From: Variovorax paradoxus EPS
Lineage (GTDB): Bacteria > Pseudomonadota > Gammaproteobacteria > Burkholderiales > Burkholderiaceae_C
DNA length: 64,000 nt
Direction of reading: 5' to 3'
Assembly: GCF_000184745.1 (NCBI RefSeq)
Contig: NC_014931.1
Location: 3,968,001-4,032,000 of the forward strand
How positions within the stretch are numbered: the stretch's first letter is position 1; each line of letters opens with the position of its first letter. Shown here piece after piece: positions 48,904 through 58,830 of this stretch. A program made the position numbers and the translations under genes. A model generated the notes under the pieces. It was not told the origin of the DNA and searched no databases. It saw nothing but the letters and a program-made list of their open reading frames with translations.

Positions 48904-48913
48904 ACTCCGGCGA

Positions 48914-49687
48914 ATGCGAATTCTTCTGGCTGCTCTTTTCGCGACTGTTCTGGCCACCGGCTGCGGCGGCCTGCGCACGGCCAAGGTTCCTCTGGATACC
49001 AAGCTCGAAAAAAGCACCTGCACACCGAACGCCGACACGCTCGTTGTGATGCTGCCCGGCGCGTACTCGCACCCCGACGAGTTCGTGCGCGAAGGCTTCG
49101 TCAGCGCCCTGAACGACAACCGGCTCGCGGTGGATGTGATGCGGGTCGACGCCCACCTCGGCTACTACAACAGCAAGACCATCCTCGAGCGCCTGAGCCA
49201 GGACGTGATGGCGCCGGCGCGCAGCCAGGGCTACAAGTCGATCTGGATCGTCGGCATCTCGGTCGGCGGCTTCGGCGGATTGCTCTATGCGCAGACGCAC
49301 CCCGGCGAGCTCGCGGGCCTCGTCACCCTTGCGCCCTACCTCGGAGAACGCGGCCTCAGCACCGACATCGCGAATGCCGGCGGCATCGCACGCTGGACCG
49401 GACCGCTGGGCGCCCCACCCGGCAGTGACCCGCGCACCCCGAACGAAACACAGCTCTGGCAATGGCTGCGCGGCTACGTCGGCACCACCGCCACCTTCGG
49501 CGCGCGGCCGCCGCTCTATCTTGGGTACGCGCTCGACGACCGCTTCGCCTTCAGCCACCGGCTGCTGGGGGCCGCGCTGCCTTCGGATCGCGTCTTCACG
49601 ACGGAAGGCGGCCACGACTGGCCCGAGTGGACGCGGCTCTGGCGCCGCATGCTGCCGACCCTGCCGCTGCCGGGCTGCCCCGGCTGA
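48914..49687 (+). CDS. alpha/beta-hydrolase-like lipoprotein
   Basis: A 257-residue protein. The signal peptide ends in V-L-A-T-G-C, with lipidated Cys17. The body is an alpha/beta hydrolase: nucleophile elbow G-I-S-V-G-G with Ser116, likely acid D209 in Y-A-L-D-D-R-F and base H234 in E-G-G-H-D-W-P-E-W. It should sit on the periplasmic face of a membrane. It starts 10 bases after the flavoprotein stop, so the two are probably cotranscribed. The substrate is unknown. Confidence 0.8.
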   Translation: MRILLAALFATVLATGCGGLRTAKVPLDTKLEKSTCTPNADTLVVMLPGAYSHPDEFVREGFVSALNDNRLAVDVMRVDAHLGYYNSKTILERLSQDVMAPARSQGYKSIWIVGISVGGFGGLLYAQTHPGELAGLVTLAPYLGERGLSTDIANAGGIARWTGPLGAPPGSDPRTPNETQLWQWLRGYVGTTATFGARPPLYLGYALDDRFAFSHRLLGAALPSDRVFTTEGGHDWPEWTRLWRRMLPTLPLPGCPG

Positions 49688-49696
49688 AGCACAGCC

Positions 49697-50827
49697 TCAA
49701 TTCGGACGCAGGCGCAGCAGCTTGCCGTCGGCCTCGTCCGTCAGCACGTAGAGCAGGCCATCGGGCCCCTGCTTCACGTCGCGGATGCGGGCTTTCCCAT
49801 GTGCCAGCAGCTTGTGCTCGGCGACCACCTTGCCGTCCTTGAGTTCGATGCGGTCGAGGTAGCCGAACTTCAGCGAGCCCACGAAGAGGTTGCCCTTCCA
49901 GCCGGCGCCGTAGCGATCGCTCGTCAGGAACGCCATGCCCGATGTCGCGATCGATGGCACCCAGTAGTGCAGCGGCTGCTCCAGGCCGTCCTTGGCCGTG
50001 ATGCCGTCGCCAATCTTCCCGCCCCCATAGTTCTCGCCATAGGTGATCACCGGCCAGCCATAGTTGCGGCCAGCCTGCGGGACGTTGATTTCGTCGCCGC
50101 CCTGCGGGCCGTGCTCGGTCATCCAGAAGCGGCCGTCGGGCGCGAGCGTAGCGCCCTGCCCGTTGCGGTGGCCATAGCTCCAGATCTCGGGCAGCGCGCC
50201 TGCCTTGCCGACGAAGGGGTTGTCCTTCGGCACCGAGCCATCCTTGTTGACGCGCACCACCTTGCCCAGGTGGTTGTCTAGCTTCTGTGCATCTTCCTTG
50301 CGGCTGAAGCGATCGCCCAGTGTGAGGAACAGCGTGCTGTCGCGCGCTTCGACGATGCGGCAACCGAAATGCGCGCGGCTCGCCACCTTGGGTTTTTGGC
50401 TGAAGATGATCTTCAGGTTTTCGAGCCGGGCGCCGTCGGTCGACAGCTGCGTGCTCGCCAGCGCGGTGCTGTTGCCGGAACCGCCGGCTTCGGGTTCGGA
50501 GAAGCAGAAGTACAGCGTGCGATTCTTGTCGAAGCCGGAGTCGGCCAGCACATCGAGCAATCCACCCTGGCCGCCGGCCGCGATGGCGGGTAAACCAGCA
50601 ATGGGCGCGTTCACCTTGCCGTCCGCATCAATCAACCGCAGGCGTCCCGGACGTTCCGTGACCACGTAGCGGCCGCCCGGCAGGAAGGCGAGGCCCCATG
50701 GGTTCTCCAGGCCCGACGCCAGGATTTCGGACCGTGCTTGCGCCAGAGCGAGGCCGCAAAATCCGAATCCGGCAATGACCGTGGCACGGCGCGCAAGGCG
50801 AAAGGCCGCCTGAATTTGCAAGTTCAT
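49697..50827 (-). CDS. PQQ-dependent soluble aldose sugar dehydrogenase-like protein
   Basis: A 376-residue secreted beta-propeller. The N-terminal signal peptide (to about L-A-L-A-Q-A, residue 31) precedes a six-bladed glucose/sorbosone dehydrogenase domain. Family features are L-E-N-P-W-G-L-A-F-L-P, the PQQ/His region F-G-C-R-I, S-Y-G-H-R-N-G-Q-G, T-E-H-G-P-Q-G-G-D-E-I-N and R-N-Y-G-W-P. Relatives (YliI, Asd) oxidise aldoses in the periplasm using PQQ. It converges on the lipoprotein hydrolase gene with a 9-base gap. Upstream is an AT-rich region of about 240 bases. Confidence 0.9.
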   Translation of the reverse strand: MNLQIQAAFRLARRATVIAGFGFCGLALAQARSEILASGLENPWGLAFLPGGRYVVTERPGRLRLIDADGKVNAPIAGLPAIAAGGQGGLLDVLADSGFDKNRTLYFCFSEPEAGGSGNSTALASTQLSTDGARLENLKIIFSQKPKVASRAHFGCRIVEARDSTLFLTLGDRFSRKEDAQKLDNHLGKVVRVNKDGSVPKDNPFVGKAGALPEIWSYGHRNGQGATLAPDGRFWMTEHGPQGGDEINVPQAGRNYGWPVITYGENYGGGKIGDGITAKDGLEQPLHYWVPSIATSGMAFLTSDRYGAGWKGNLFVGSLKFGYLDRIELKDGKVVAEHKLLAHGKARIRDVKQGPDGLLYVLTDEADGKLLRLRPN

Positions 50828-51032
50828 GTCTTTTCCGAAGAGTTGGCACGATCTTGACGATAAATAGCGCCCGAATCCAGACTGTTGGCCATTTCACCTT
50901 GGTCACGAGGGCCCATTCGAAACGAACCGCTTATGGCGCATAAAGATCGACCGTTACATTTTTTCTTAGGCGAGATCGAAAAACTTCAAGCAAATCAACG
51001 ATTTGCAGCCATATTCGCTAATCCGGATTAAA

Positions 51033-51061
51033 TTGACATAACCGCGCGTCATCAATATCCT
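51033..51061 (+). promoter_or_regulatory. sigma-70-like promoter close to the C40 peptidase start
   Basis: TTGACA (51033-51038) and TATCCT (51056-51061) are 17 bases apart. Transcription would begin about 7 bases after the -10 box, at or within a base or two of the ATG at 51069, and no Shine-Dalgarno sequence is present, so the mRNA may be leaderless. Confidence 0.5.
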
Positions 51062-51068
51062 ACGCGCC

Positions 51069-51656
51069 ATGCGTTTTTTCGTCCTACCCGCGTCCCTCCT
51101 CTTTGCCGTCGCTGTTCATGCAGCCCCTCAACAGGACCGACCCGATGACGAATTGGCCGGCTTGCTCGCAGACAAGGGCCTGATCAGCCAGCTCAAGCAG
51201 GTCCGTCAAACAGTCACCGAACGAACTTCCGACCTGGTGGTGACTGCCATCGGTTTCCTCGGAGTTCCTTACCGCCGCGGCGGTAACACGGCGGAATCCG
51301 GTTTCGATTGCAGCGGCTTCGTCCGCGCGATGTACAACCAGACCGTCGGCCACATGCTCCCCCGCCGCGCCGAAGAGCAAGCCGCCGCCACCGAAAAAAT
51401 CGATCGCAGCCAGCTCAAGCCCGGCGACCTCGTGTTCTTCAACACCATGCGCCGCGCCTTCAGCCATGTCGGCATCTACGTCGGCGAAGGCAAGTTCATT
51501 CATTCCCCCCGCTCCGGCGCGCAGGTTCGTGTCGAAGACATGAACGGTAGCTACTGGCAGCGCCGCTTCGACGGCGCCCGCCGCGTGCTCGGCGGCGCAG
51601 TACCGACCGAAGAGATCAAGGCCGCAGCGGCCAACGCCCGCACCGGCGACGACTGA
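51069..51656 (+). CDS. NlpC/P60 (C40) cell-wall peptidase
   Basis: A 195-residue exported peptidase that likely cleaves peptidoglycan stem peptides. The signal peptide (M-R-F-F-V-L-P-A-S-L-L-F-A-V-A-V-H-A, cleavage near residue 18) is followed by the C40 domain (about 55-175). Catalytic Cys81 is in F-D-C-S-G-F-V, His133 in F-S-H-V-G-I-Y, and the third polar residue is His145 in F-I-H-S-P. No lipobox is present, so it should be soluble in the periplasm. It stands alone, with its own promoter and a strong terminator. Confidence 0.93.
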   Translation: MRFFVLPASLLFAVAVHAAPQQDRPDDELAGLLADKGLISQLKQVRQTVTERTSDLVVTAIGFLGVPYRRGGNTAESGFDCSGFVRAMYNQTVGHMLPRRAEEQAAATEKIDRSQLKPGDLVFFNTMRRAFSHVGIYVGEGKFIHSPRSGAQVRVEDMNGSYWQRRFDGARRVLGGAVPTEEIKAAAANARTGDD

Positions 51657-51679
51657 TCGCCCTCCCCGCATCCAAGACG

Positions 51680-51707
51680 AAAAAATCCCGCCGCGGCGGG
51701 ATTTTTT
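51680..51707. terminator. bidirectional rho-independent terminator
   Basis: A 28-base perfect palindrome: A-run, ATCCCGCCG/CGGCGGGAT, T-run. It ends the C40 peptidase gene on the plus strand and the PDH operon (lpdA stop 29 bases away) on the minus strand. Confidence 0.92.
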
Positions 51708-51735
51708 GTGGGCGCTCGATGGCGCCCCTGGCCGA

Positions 51736-53568
51736 TCAGGCCGCCTTCTTTGCTGGCGGCAGGTCGGTGCAAGTGCCGTGCGCCACTTCCGCCGCCATGC
51801 CGATGCTTTCGCCCAGCGTCGGATGCGGATGGATGGTCTTGCCGATGTCGATCTCGTCCGCACCCATCTCGATGGCCAGCGCGATCTCGCCGATCATGTC
51901 GCCCGCATGCGTGCCGACGATGCCGCCGCCCAGGATGCGATGCGTCTCGGCGTCGAACAGCAGCTTGGTGAAGCCCTCGTCGCGACCGTTGGCGATGGCG
52001 CGGCCCGAAGCGGTCCACGGGAAGTGGCCCTTCTTGACCTTGATGCCTTCGGCCTTGGCCTGGTCTTCCGTGAGGCCGACCCACGCCACCTCGGGGTCGG
52101 TGTAGGCGACGCTCGGGATCACACGGGCGTTGAAGGCGGCGCTGGAGAGCTCCTTGTCGCCCTTCTGCTCGCCGGCGATCACCTCGGCCGCCACATGGGC
52201 CTCGTGCACCGCCTTGTGCGCCAGCATGGGCTGGCCCACGATGTCGCCGATGGCGAAGATGTGCGGCACGTTGGTGCGCATCTGGATGTCGACCGGAATG
52301 AACCCACGATCGCTCACCGTGACGCCGGCCTTCTCGGCGCCGATCTTCTTGCCGTTGGGGCTGCGGCCCACGGCCTGCAGCACCAGGTCGTACACCTGCG
52401 GCTCCTTGGGCGCGTTCTCGCCCTCGAAGGTGACCTTGATGCCTTCCTTCGTGGCTTCGGCGCCGACCGTCTTGGTCTTCAACATGATGTTGTCGAAGCG
52501 CGGTGCGTTCATCTTCTGCCAGACCTTCACCAGGTCGCGGTCGGCGCCCTGCATGAGACCGTCGAGCATTTCGACCACATCGAGGCGCGCGCCCAGCGTC
52601 GAATACACCGTGCCCATTTCGAGGCCGATGATGCCGCCGCCCAGCACGAGCATGCGCTTGGGGTCGGTGCCCATTTCGAGCGCACCGGTGGAATCCACGA
52701 TCCGCGGATCGCCCTTGGGCATGAACGGCAGGCTGACCGACTGCGAGCCGGCCGCGATGATCGCGTTGCGGAATTTGACGGTCTGCTTCTTGCCGGTGGT
52801 GTCCCAGCTGGTGCCGGAGGTTTCTTCGACTTCCAGGTGGTACGGATCGATGAAGTTGCCCACGCCGCGCAGCACCGTCACCTTGCGCATCTTGGCCATG
52901 GCCGTGAGGCCGCCGGTGAGCTTGCCCACCACTTTGTTCTTGTGGCCGAGCAGCTTGGCGCGGTCGACCGTGGGCGCGGCGAAGCTCACTCCCAGGTCGG
53001 CGAAGTGCTTGACCTCGTCCATGACCGAAGCCACGTGCAGCAGCGCCTTCGAGGGGATGCAGCCGACGTTCAGGCACACACCGCCGAGGGTGGCGTAGCG
53101 CTCGATCAGCACGACCTTCAGGCCCAGGTCGGCCGCGCGGAAAGCTGCCGAATAGCCGCCGGGGCCGGCGCCGAGCACGATCACGTCGCACTCGACATCG
53201 ACCTTGCCGCCATAGGTGGATGCGACAGGCGCTGCGGCCGGAGCTGGCGCAGGTGCCGCGGCCTTGGGCGCAGGAGGCGCTGCGGCAGGCGCCGGCGCAG
53301 CGGCGGCCGGAGCAGCAGCCGCGGCAGCCCCCTCCACCTCCAGCGTCAGCACGACCGAGCCTTCCTTGACCTTGTCACCCACCTTCACGGCAATGGCTTT
53401 CACCACGCCGGCCGCAGACGACGGAATCTCCATCGAGGCCTTGTCCGATTCGACCGTGATCAGCGACTGCTCGGCCTTGACCGTGTCTCCGACATTGACC
53501 AGCACCTCGATCACCGCGACTTCGTCGAAGTCGCCGATGTCGGGCACCTTGATTTGTTGTTCGCTCAT
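51736..53568 (-). CDS. lpdA: dihydrolipoyl dehydrogenase (E3) of pyruvate dehydrogenase, with N-terminal lipoyl domain
   Basis: A 610-residue E3. Residues 1-80 are a lipoyl domain (lipoylated Lys43 in E-S-D-K-A) and residues 81-120 an Ala/Pro linker; the rest is the flavoprotein, with FAD motif G-A-G-P-G-G-Y-S, redox cysteines C165/C170 in [14 protein letters not shown] motif G-G-G-I-I-G-L-E and C-terminal H-P-H-P-T-L-G-E. The lipoyl extension is known in betaproteobacterial and neisserial PDH E3. The ATG overlaps the stop of the preceding proteasome-like gene (ATGA). Confidence 0.95.
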   Translation of the reverse strand: MSEQQIKVPDIGDFDEVAVIEVLVNVGDTVKAEQSLITVESDKASMEIPSSAAGVVKAIAVKVGDKVKEGSVVLTLEVEGAAAAAAPAAAAPAPAAAPPAPKAAAPAPAPAAAPVASTYGGKVDVECDVIVLGAGPGGYSAAFRAADLGLKVVLIERYATLGGVCLNVGCIPSKALLHVASVMDEVKHFADLGVSFAAPTVDRAKLLGHKNKVVGKLTGGLTAMAKMRKVTVLRGVGNFIDPYHLEVEETSGTSWDTTGKKQTVKFRNAIIAAGSQSVSLPFMPKGDPRIVDSTGALEMGTDPKRMLVLGGGIIGLEMGTVYSTLGARLDVVEMLDGLMQGADRDLVKVWQKMNAPRFDNIMLKTKTVGAEATKEGIKVTFEGENAPKEPQVYDLVLQAVGRSPNGKKIGAEKAGVTVSDRGFIPVDIQMRTNVPHIFAIGDIVGQPMLAHKAVHEAHVAAEVIAGEQKGDKELSSAAFNARVIPSVAYTDPEVAWVGLTEDQAKAEGIKVKKGHFPWTASGRAIANGRDEGFTKLLFDAETHRILGGGIVGTHAGDMIGEIALAIEMGADEIDIGKTIHPHPTLGESIGMAAEVAHGTCTDLPPAKKAA

Positions 53569-54158
53569 TTGGACACTTTCAGTTTGAGTGTGAGAACGTC
53601 GACCGGTGGGGCCGAATTGCGATCGAATTCGCAGGCGGCGGCGATCCCCGCCTCCGCCACGTCGCGCGCGCTGCGCGACTTGATGTCATAGGCCGCGTGC
53701 ATGGCGCCGAGCGCAAAGCTGCGTCCCGAACCGATGGCCCAGAACTCCTTGAACTCGAACACCTCGCGGTAGCTGTAGATGCCGTAGATGCCGCTCTGGT
53801 TGGCCATCAGCATCGTGAACTGGCTCGACTCGTAGGGCTCGTGGTCGTCTTCCTTGGTCTGCATGAAGAACGAGTCCTTGAGCACCGGATGCAGCATCGT
53901 GAAGGTGCGGAAGATTTCGTGCTTGCTGCCGAACAGGAGCTTCTCGCGCTCCTGCGCGGCCAGCGCGTGCTGCAGCACCAAAAAATGGGCCGCGGCGCCG
54001 GCCATGGCGAACAGGCTGGTGCCCGCCGCGTCCTCGACGGTGAAGATCTTCTGGTTCTTCTCGGCGCGGTGCGAGAGCCGCGTGTCGCCGAAGGTCACCA
54101 GTGAATCGGCTGCCATCGTGACCTGGCCGCCTTTGCGGACGGCCACTACGGTGGTCAT
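53565..54158 (-). CDS. HslV/proteasome-like Ntn hydrolase, probable betaproteobacterial proteasome homologue (BPH)
   Basis: A 197-residue protein beginning M-T-T-V-V-A-V-R. Removal of Met would expose a catalytic N-terminal Thr, as in HslV and proteasome beta subunits. Counting that Thr as 1, the proteasome residues Asp17 (M-A-A-D-S) and Lys33 (R-A-E-K-N) fall exactly in register, and A-I-G-S-G-R-S-F-A matches the HslV I-G-S-G turn. It is longer than HslV and has inserts around residues 90-125. I assign it to the BPH group, which forms double rings without a known ATPase. Both ends overlap neighbours as ATGA, coupling it to aceF and lpdA. The cellular substrate is unknown. Confidence 0.85.
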   Translation of the reverse strand: MTTVVAVRKGGQVTMAADSLVTFGDTRLSHRAEKNQKIFTVEDAAGTSLFAMAGAAAHFLVLQHALAAQEREKLLFGSKHEIFRTFTMLHPVLKDSFFMQTKEDDHEPYESSQFTMLMANQSGIYGIYSYREVFEFKEFWAIGSGRSFALGAMHAAYDIKSRSARDVAEAGIAAACEFDRNSAPPVDVLTLKLKVSK

Positions 54159-55834
54159 AGCAGGATTCGACGGTAGTCCGCGAGCACTTGCCCAAGGTAG
54201 GCGTTGAAGCGCGCAGCCAGAGCCCCGTCGATCACGCGGTGGTCGTAAGACAGCGACAGCGGCAGCGTCAGGCGCGGCACGAACTGTTTGCCGTCCCACA
54301 CCGGTTTCATCTGGCCCTTGGAGAGGCCGAGGATGGCCACTTCGGGGGCGTTGATGATGGGCGTGAAGTGCGTGCCGCCGATGCCGCCGAGCGAGCTGAT
54401 CGACATGCAGCCGCCCTGCATGTCGGCCGAGCCGAGCTTGCCGTCGCGCGCCTTCTTGGCGAGCTCGCCCATCTCGGCGCTGATCTGCAGAATGCCCTTC
54501 TTGTCGGCATCTTTCAGCACCGGCACCACGAGCCCGTTGGGCGTGTCCGCCGCGAAGCCGATGTTGAAGTACTGCTTGTAGACGAGCTGGTCGCCATCCA
54601 GGCTGGCGTTGAAGTCGGGGAATTTCTTCAGCGCCGCGACCACCGCCTTGATCACGAAGGCCAGCATCGTGACCTTCACGCCCGACTTTTCGTTCTCCTT
54701 GTTGGTGGAGACGCGGAAGGCCTCGAGCTCGGTGATGTCGGCTTCGTCGTTGTTGGTGACGTGCGGAATCATCACCCAGTTGCGGTGCAGGTTCGCGCCG
54801 CTGAGCTTCTTGATGCGCGATAGGTCCTTGCGCTCGACCGCGCCGAACTTGGCGAAGTCGACCTTGGGCCACGGAATGAGGCCCAGCGCCGCGCCATCCG
54901 CGCTGCCACCACCGGCCGGCGCCTTGGCCGCCGAGGCCTTGGTGCTGGCCTGGCCGCTCATCACGGCCTTGGTGAAGCCCTGGACGTCTTCCTGCGTGAT
55001 GCGGCCCTTGGGACCGGAGCCCTTGACCTCTTCGAGCGGCACGCCGAGTTCGCGGGCGAACTTGCGTACCGACGGCGAAGCGTGCGGCAGGTTGGCGCTG
55101 GGCGCCGTGGTGGGATCGTGCGGTGCAGCGGCGGCTGCCGGGCTTGCGGCCGGCGCCGGCGAAGCAGCGGCCGGCGCGGGGGCGCTGGCGGTTGCCGCGG
55201 CCGGGGCTGCTGCGGCAGCTTGCGCAGGCGCGGGTGCGGCAGCACCTGCCGAACCTTCCAGGATCGCGATCAGGTCACCGATGTTGACCGTGTCGCCGAC
55301 CTTGACCTTGAGCTCCTTCAGCACGCCGGCACCCGACGACGGAATCTCCATCGAGGCCTTGTCCGACTCCACCGTGATCAGCGACTGGTCGGCCGCGATC
55401 GTGTCGCCGGGCTTGACCAGCAGTTCGATGACCGCGACGTCCTTGAAATCGCCGATGTCCGGCACCTTGATCTCGACCGGTCCGGAGGCTGCTGCGGGCG
55501 CGGCAGCCGGTGCAGGCGCCGTGGCTGCGGGTGCCGGAGCGGCAGCCGCAGGAGCCGGAGCTGCTGCAGGCGCGGGGGCCGGTGCGGCGGCGGCACCTTC
55601 GGCCTCCAGCACGAGCACCACCGAGCCCTCTTTCACCTTGCCGCCGATCTCGACCTTGATTTCCTTGACCACACCGGCCGTCGAAGAAGGAATCTCCATC
55701 GACGCCTTGTCCGATTCCACCGTGATGAGCGACTGCTCGGCCTTGACCGTGTCGCCCACCTTCACCAGCACCTCGATCACCGCGACTTCATCGAAATCGC
55801 CGATGTCCGGCACCTTCACTTCCACTGCTGCCAT
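54155..55834 (-). CDS. aceF: dihydrolipoyl acetyltransferase (E2) of pyruvate dehydrogenase
   Basis: A 559-residue E2 that passes the acetyl group to CoA. Two lipoyl domains are visible, with lipoylated Lys43 and Lys159 in E-S-D-K-A. Long Ala/Pro linkers (80-117, 200-250) separate them from the subunit-binding domain (about 256-292; [13 protein letters not shown]) and the catalytic core (about 325-559) with [12 protein letters not shown] 55834 follows the aceE stop by 49 bases. Its stop is part of the next gene's start (ATGA). Confidence 0.96.
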   Translation of the reverse strand: MAAVEVKVPDIGDFDEVAVIEVLVKVGDTVKAEQSLITVESDKASMEIPSSTAGVVKEIKVEIGGKVKEGSVVLVLEAEGAAAAPAPAPAAAPAPAAAAPAPAATAPAPAAAPAAASGPVEIKVPDIGDFKDVAVIELLVKPGDTIAADQSLITVESDKASMEIPSSGAGVLKELKVKVGDTVNIGDLIAILEGSAGAAAPAPAQAAAAAPAAATASAPAPAAASPAPAASPAAAAAPHDPTTAPSANLPHASPSVRKFARELGVPLEEVKGSGPKGRITQEDVQGFTKAVMSGQASTKASAAKAPAGGGSADGAALGLIPWPKVDFAKFGAVERKDLSRIKKLSGANLHRNWVMIPHVTNNDEADITELEAFRVSTNKENEKSGVKVTMLAFVIKAVVAALKKFPDFNASLDGDQLVYKQYFNIGFAADTPNGLVVPVLKDADKKGILQISAEMGELAKKARDGKLGSADMQGGCMSISSLGGIGGTHFTPIINAPEVAILGLSKGQMKPVWDGKQFVPRLTLPLSLSYDHRVIDGALAARFNAYLGQVLADYRRILL

Positions 55835-55883
55835 ATCGTTGTCTCCCGCCGCGAGGCGCCGTTCGTTCGTTGGTTGTTGATGT

Positions 55884-58613
55884 TCAAGCGTAGAGCGGGT
55901 TGACCTTGTCGACATTGATGCCGTACTTCTTGATCGCTTCCACCACCTTGGCCACCGGCACGGTGCCATCTTCGCTCAGCGCCTTGAGCGCGGCCACCAC
56001 GATGTAGTGACGATTGATCTCGAAGTGTTCGCGCAGCTTGTTGCGGAAGTCGCTGCGGCCGAAACCGTCGGTGCCCAGCACCTTGTAGGTGCGGCCCTTC
56101 GGAATGAAGGGGCGGATCTGTTCCGCATAGGCCTTCATGTAGTCGGTCGATGCGACCACCGGGCCGGTCGTGGGCGCGAGTTGCTCGGCCACGAAGGGCA
56201 CGCGCGGGGTCTGGTCGGGGTGCAGCAGGTTCCAGCGGTCGGCGTCCTGGCCGTCGCGGGTGAGCTCGTTGAAGCTCGGGCAGCTCCACACGGAAGCCGA
56301 CACGCCCCAGTCCTTCTCGAGCAGCTCTTGCGCCGCGAAGCTCTCGCGCAGGATGGTGCCGCTACCGAGCAGTTGCACGGTCGGCGCTTCCTTGCTGCCC
56401 TTGGCGGCCTTGACCACCGGCCCCTGCTTGGACAGGTACATGCCCTTGATGATCTGCTCTTCGGTGCCGGGCTGCAGGCCTGGCATCGCGTAGTTCTCGT
56501 TCAGCAGCGTCAGGTAGTAATAGACGTTGTCCTGCTTCTCGACCATGCGCTTCAAGCCATGGTGCAGGATCACGCCGACTTCGTGCGCGAAGGTCGGGTC
56601 GTAGCTCACGCAGTTCGGGATGGTGTTGGCCAGGATGTGGCTGTGACCGTCTTCGTGCTGCAGGCCTTCGCCGTTGAGCGTAGTGCGCCCCGAGGTGCCG
56701 CCCAGAAGGAAGCCGCGCGCCTGCATGTCGCCGGCCGCCCAGGCCAGGTCGCCGATGCGCTGGAAGCCGAACATCGAGTAGTACACGTAGAACGGCACCA
56801 TGATGCGGTTGTTCGTGCTGTACGAGGTGGCCGCCGCGATCCAGCTGGACATGCCGCCGGCCTCGTTGATGCCTTCCTGCAGGATCTGGCCGGCCTTGTC
56901 TTCCTTGTAGTACATGACCTGGTCTTTATCGACCGGGGTGTACTGCTGGCCTGCGGGGTTGTAGATGCCGATCTGGCGGAACAACCCTTCCATGCCGAAG
57001 GTGCGGGCTTCGTCCACCAGGATGGGCACCACGCGCGGACCGAGCGCCTTGTCGCGCAGGAGCTGCGTGAGGAAGCGAACGTAGGCCTGCGTCGTCGAGA
57101 TCTCACGGCCTTCGGCCGTGGGTTCCATCACCGACTTGAAAGTCTCGAGCGAGGGCACCGTGAAGCTCTCGTCGGCCTTGGTGCGGCGGTGCGGCAGGTA
57201 ACCGCCCAGGGCCTTGCGGCGCTCGTGCAGGTACTTCATTTCCGGGGTGTCGTCAGCCGGCTTGTAGAACGGCAGGTCGGCGATCTGGCTGTCCGGGATC
57301 GGGATGTTGAAGCGGTCGCGGAAGGCCATGATGTCCTCGTCGCTCAGCTTCTTGGTCTGGTGGACGTTGTTCTTGCCCTCACCGATCTTGCCCATCCCGA
57401 AGCCCTTGACCGTCTTGATCAGGAGCACCGTGGGCTGGCCCTTGTGCTTGACGGCCGCGTCGAAGGCCGCGTAGACCTTCTGCGAGTCGTGGCCGCCGCG
57501 GCGCAGCTGCCAGATGTCGTCGTCGCTCATCTTGGCGACCATCTCCAGCGTGCGCGGATCGCGGCCGAAGAAGTGCTTGCGTACGTAGGCACCGTCGTTG
57601 GCCTTGAACGACTGGTAGTCGCCGTCGTTCGTCTCCATCATGATCTTGCGGAGGGCCCCTTCCTTGTCGCGTGCTATCAACTGGTCCCAGCCGCTGCCCC
57701 AGATCAGCTTGATGACGTTCCAGCCCGAGCCGCGGAATTCGCCTTCCAGTTCCTGGATGATCTTGCCGTTGCCGCGCACCGGGCCGTCCAGGCGCTGCAG
57801 GTTGCAGTTGATGACGAAGACAAGGTTGTCCAGGCCTTCGCGCGCTGCGAGGCCGATGGCGCCCATCGATTCGACTTCGTCCATTTCGCCGTCGCCGCAG
57901 AACACCCAGACCTTGCGGTTCTCGGTGTTGGCGATGCCGCGGGCATGCAGGTACTTGAGGAAACGAGCCTGGTAGATGGCCATCAGCGGTCCGAGGCCCA
58001 TCGACACCGTGGGGAACTGCCAGAACTCGGGCATCAGCTTCGGATGCGGGTAGCTGGAGAGACCCTTGCCGTCCACTTCCTGGCGGAAGTTGAGCAGTTG
58101 CTCTTCGGTCAGGCGGCCTTCAAGGTAGGCGCGGGCGTAAATGCCGGGGGAGACGTGGCCCTGGATGTAGAGGCAGTCGCCGCCGTGGTTTTCGCTCTCG
58201 GCGTGCCAGAAGTGGTTGAAGCCGGCGCCGAACATGTTCGCCAGCGAGGCGAAGGAGCCGATGTGGCCGCCGAGGTCGCCGCCTTCAGGGGGATGGTGAC
58301 GGTTGGCCTTGACCACCATCGCCATCGCGTTCCAACGCATGTAGGCGCGCAGGCGCTCCTCGATCTCGAGGTTGCCGGGGCAACGCTCTTCCTGATCGGG
58401 CTCGATGGTGTTGACGTAGGCGGTGTTGGCAGAGAACGGCTTGTCGATGCTGTGCTGCCGGGCATGTTCGAGCAGCTGCTCGAGAAGGAAGTGGGCCCGC
58501 TCCGGACCCTCGCTCTGGATGACGGAGGACAGTGCATCCATCCATTCACGGGTCTCCTGGGCGTCCGCATCGTTTGCGGCCGAGCCGAACAGGTTCTCGG
58601 GATTTGCCGACAT
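55884..58613 (-). CDS. aceE: pyruvate dehydrogenase E1 component (homodimeric type)
   Basis: A 909-residue thiamine-diphosphate enzyme that decarboxylates pyruvate and acetylates the E2 lipoyl arm. The TPP motif runs from [10 protein letters not shown] to V-I-N-C-N, and [10 protein letters not shown] and [13 protein letters not shown] are typical of the AceE family. G-G-A-G with strong A-A-A lacking rules out the alpha2beta2 form. AAAAGGAGA precedes the ATG. It heads the aceE-aceF-BPH-lpdA operon and is divergent from a two-component system across 217 AT-rich bases. Confidence 0.97.
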   Translation of the reverse strand: MSANPENLFGSAANDADAQETREWMDALSSVIQSEGPERAHFLLEQLLEHARQHSIDKPFSANTAYVNTIEPDQEERCPGNLEIEERLRAYMRWNAMAMVVKANRHHPPEGGDLGGHIGSFASLANMFGAGFNHFWHAESENHGGDCLYIQGHVSPGIYARAYLEGRLTEEQLLNFRQEVDGKGLSSYPHPKLMPEFWQFPTVSMGLGPLMAIYQARFLKYLHARGIANTENRKVWVFCGDGEMDEVESMGAIGLAAREGLDNLVFVINCNLQRLDGPVRGNGKIIQELEGEFRGSGWNVIKLIWGSGWDQLIARDKEGALRKIMMETNDGDYQSFKANDGAYVRKHFFGRDPRTLEMVAKMSDDDIWQLRRGGHDSQKVYAAFDAAVKHKGQPTVLLIKTVKGFGMGKIGEGKNNVHQTKKLSDEDIMAFRDRFNIPIPDSQIADLPFYKPADDTPEMKYLHERRKALGGYLPHRRTKADESFTVPSLETFKSVMEPTAEGREISTTQAYVRFLTQLLRDKALGPRVVPILVDEARTFGMEGLFRQIGIYNPAGQQYTPVDKDQVMYYKEDKAGQILQEGINEAGGMSSWIAAATSYSTNNRIMVPFYVYYSMFGFQRIGDLAWAAGDMQARGFLLGGTSGRTTLNGEGLQHEDGHSHILANTIPNCVSYDPTFAHEVGVILHHGLKRMVEKQDNVYYYLTLLNENYAMPGLQPGTEEQIIKGMYLSKQGPVVKAAKGSKEAPTVQLLGSGTILRESFAAQELLEKDWGVSASVWSCPSFNELTRDGQDADRWNLLHPDQTPRVPFVAEQLAPTTGPVVASTDYMKAYAEQIRPFIPKGRTYKVLGTDGFGRSDFRNKLREHFEINRHYIVVAALKALSEDGTVPVAKVVEAIKKYGINVDKVNPLYA

Positions 58614-58830
58614 GCTTGTCTCTCCTTTTAGGGCTGTGGCTGTAATTTAGTGCGCTCTGCAATAAACGCGGGCGAGTTTCGCATAGAAATCCCGTTATTT
58701 CAAATGGCGCATGATGATTTCTTATTGTGATATTTTTTGTGAGTTTCCAAGCCGAACGCGACCGCAACCGGATCAATGGCACTGGCGCTTTTCCGTCAGC
58801 TCTCAAGGGGCAATCCCCTAAACTCGCCGG

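Noticed and set aside
54960..55640. Repetitive GCC/GGC-rich sequence in aceF that looks like tandem repeats
   Set aside because: It encodes the Ala/Pro swinging linkers and two homologous lipoyl domains normal for E2 proteins.
56007..58631. An 874-codon open frame opposite aceE
   Set aside because: Same reason: no recognisable motifs, and the minus strand encodes AceE throughout.
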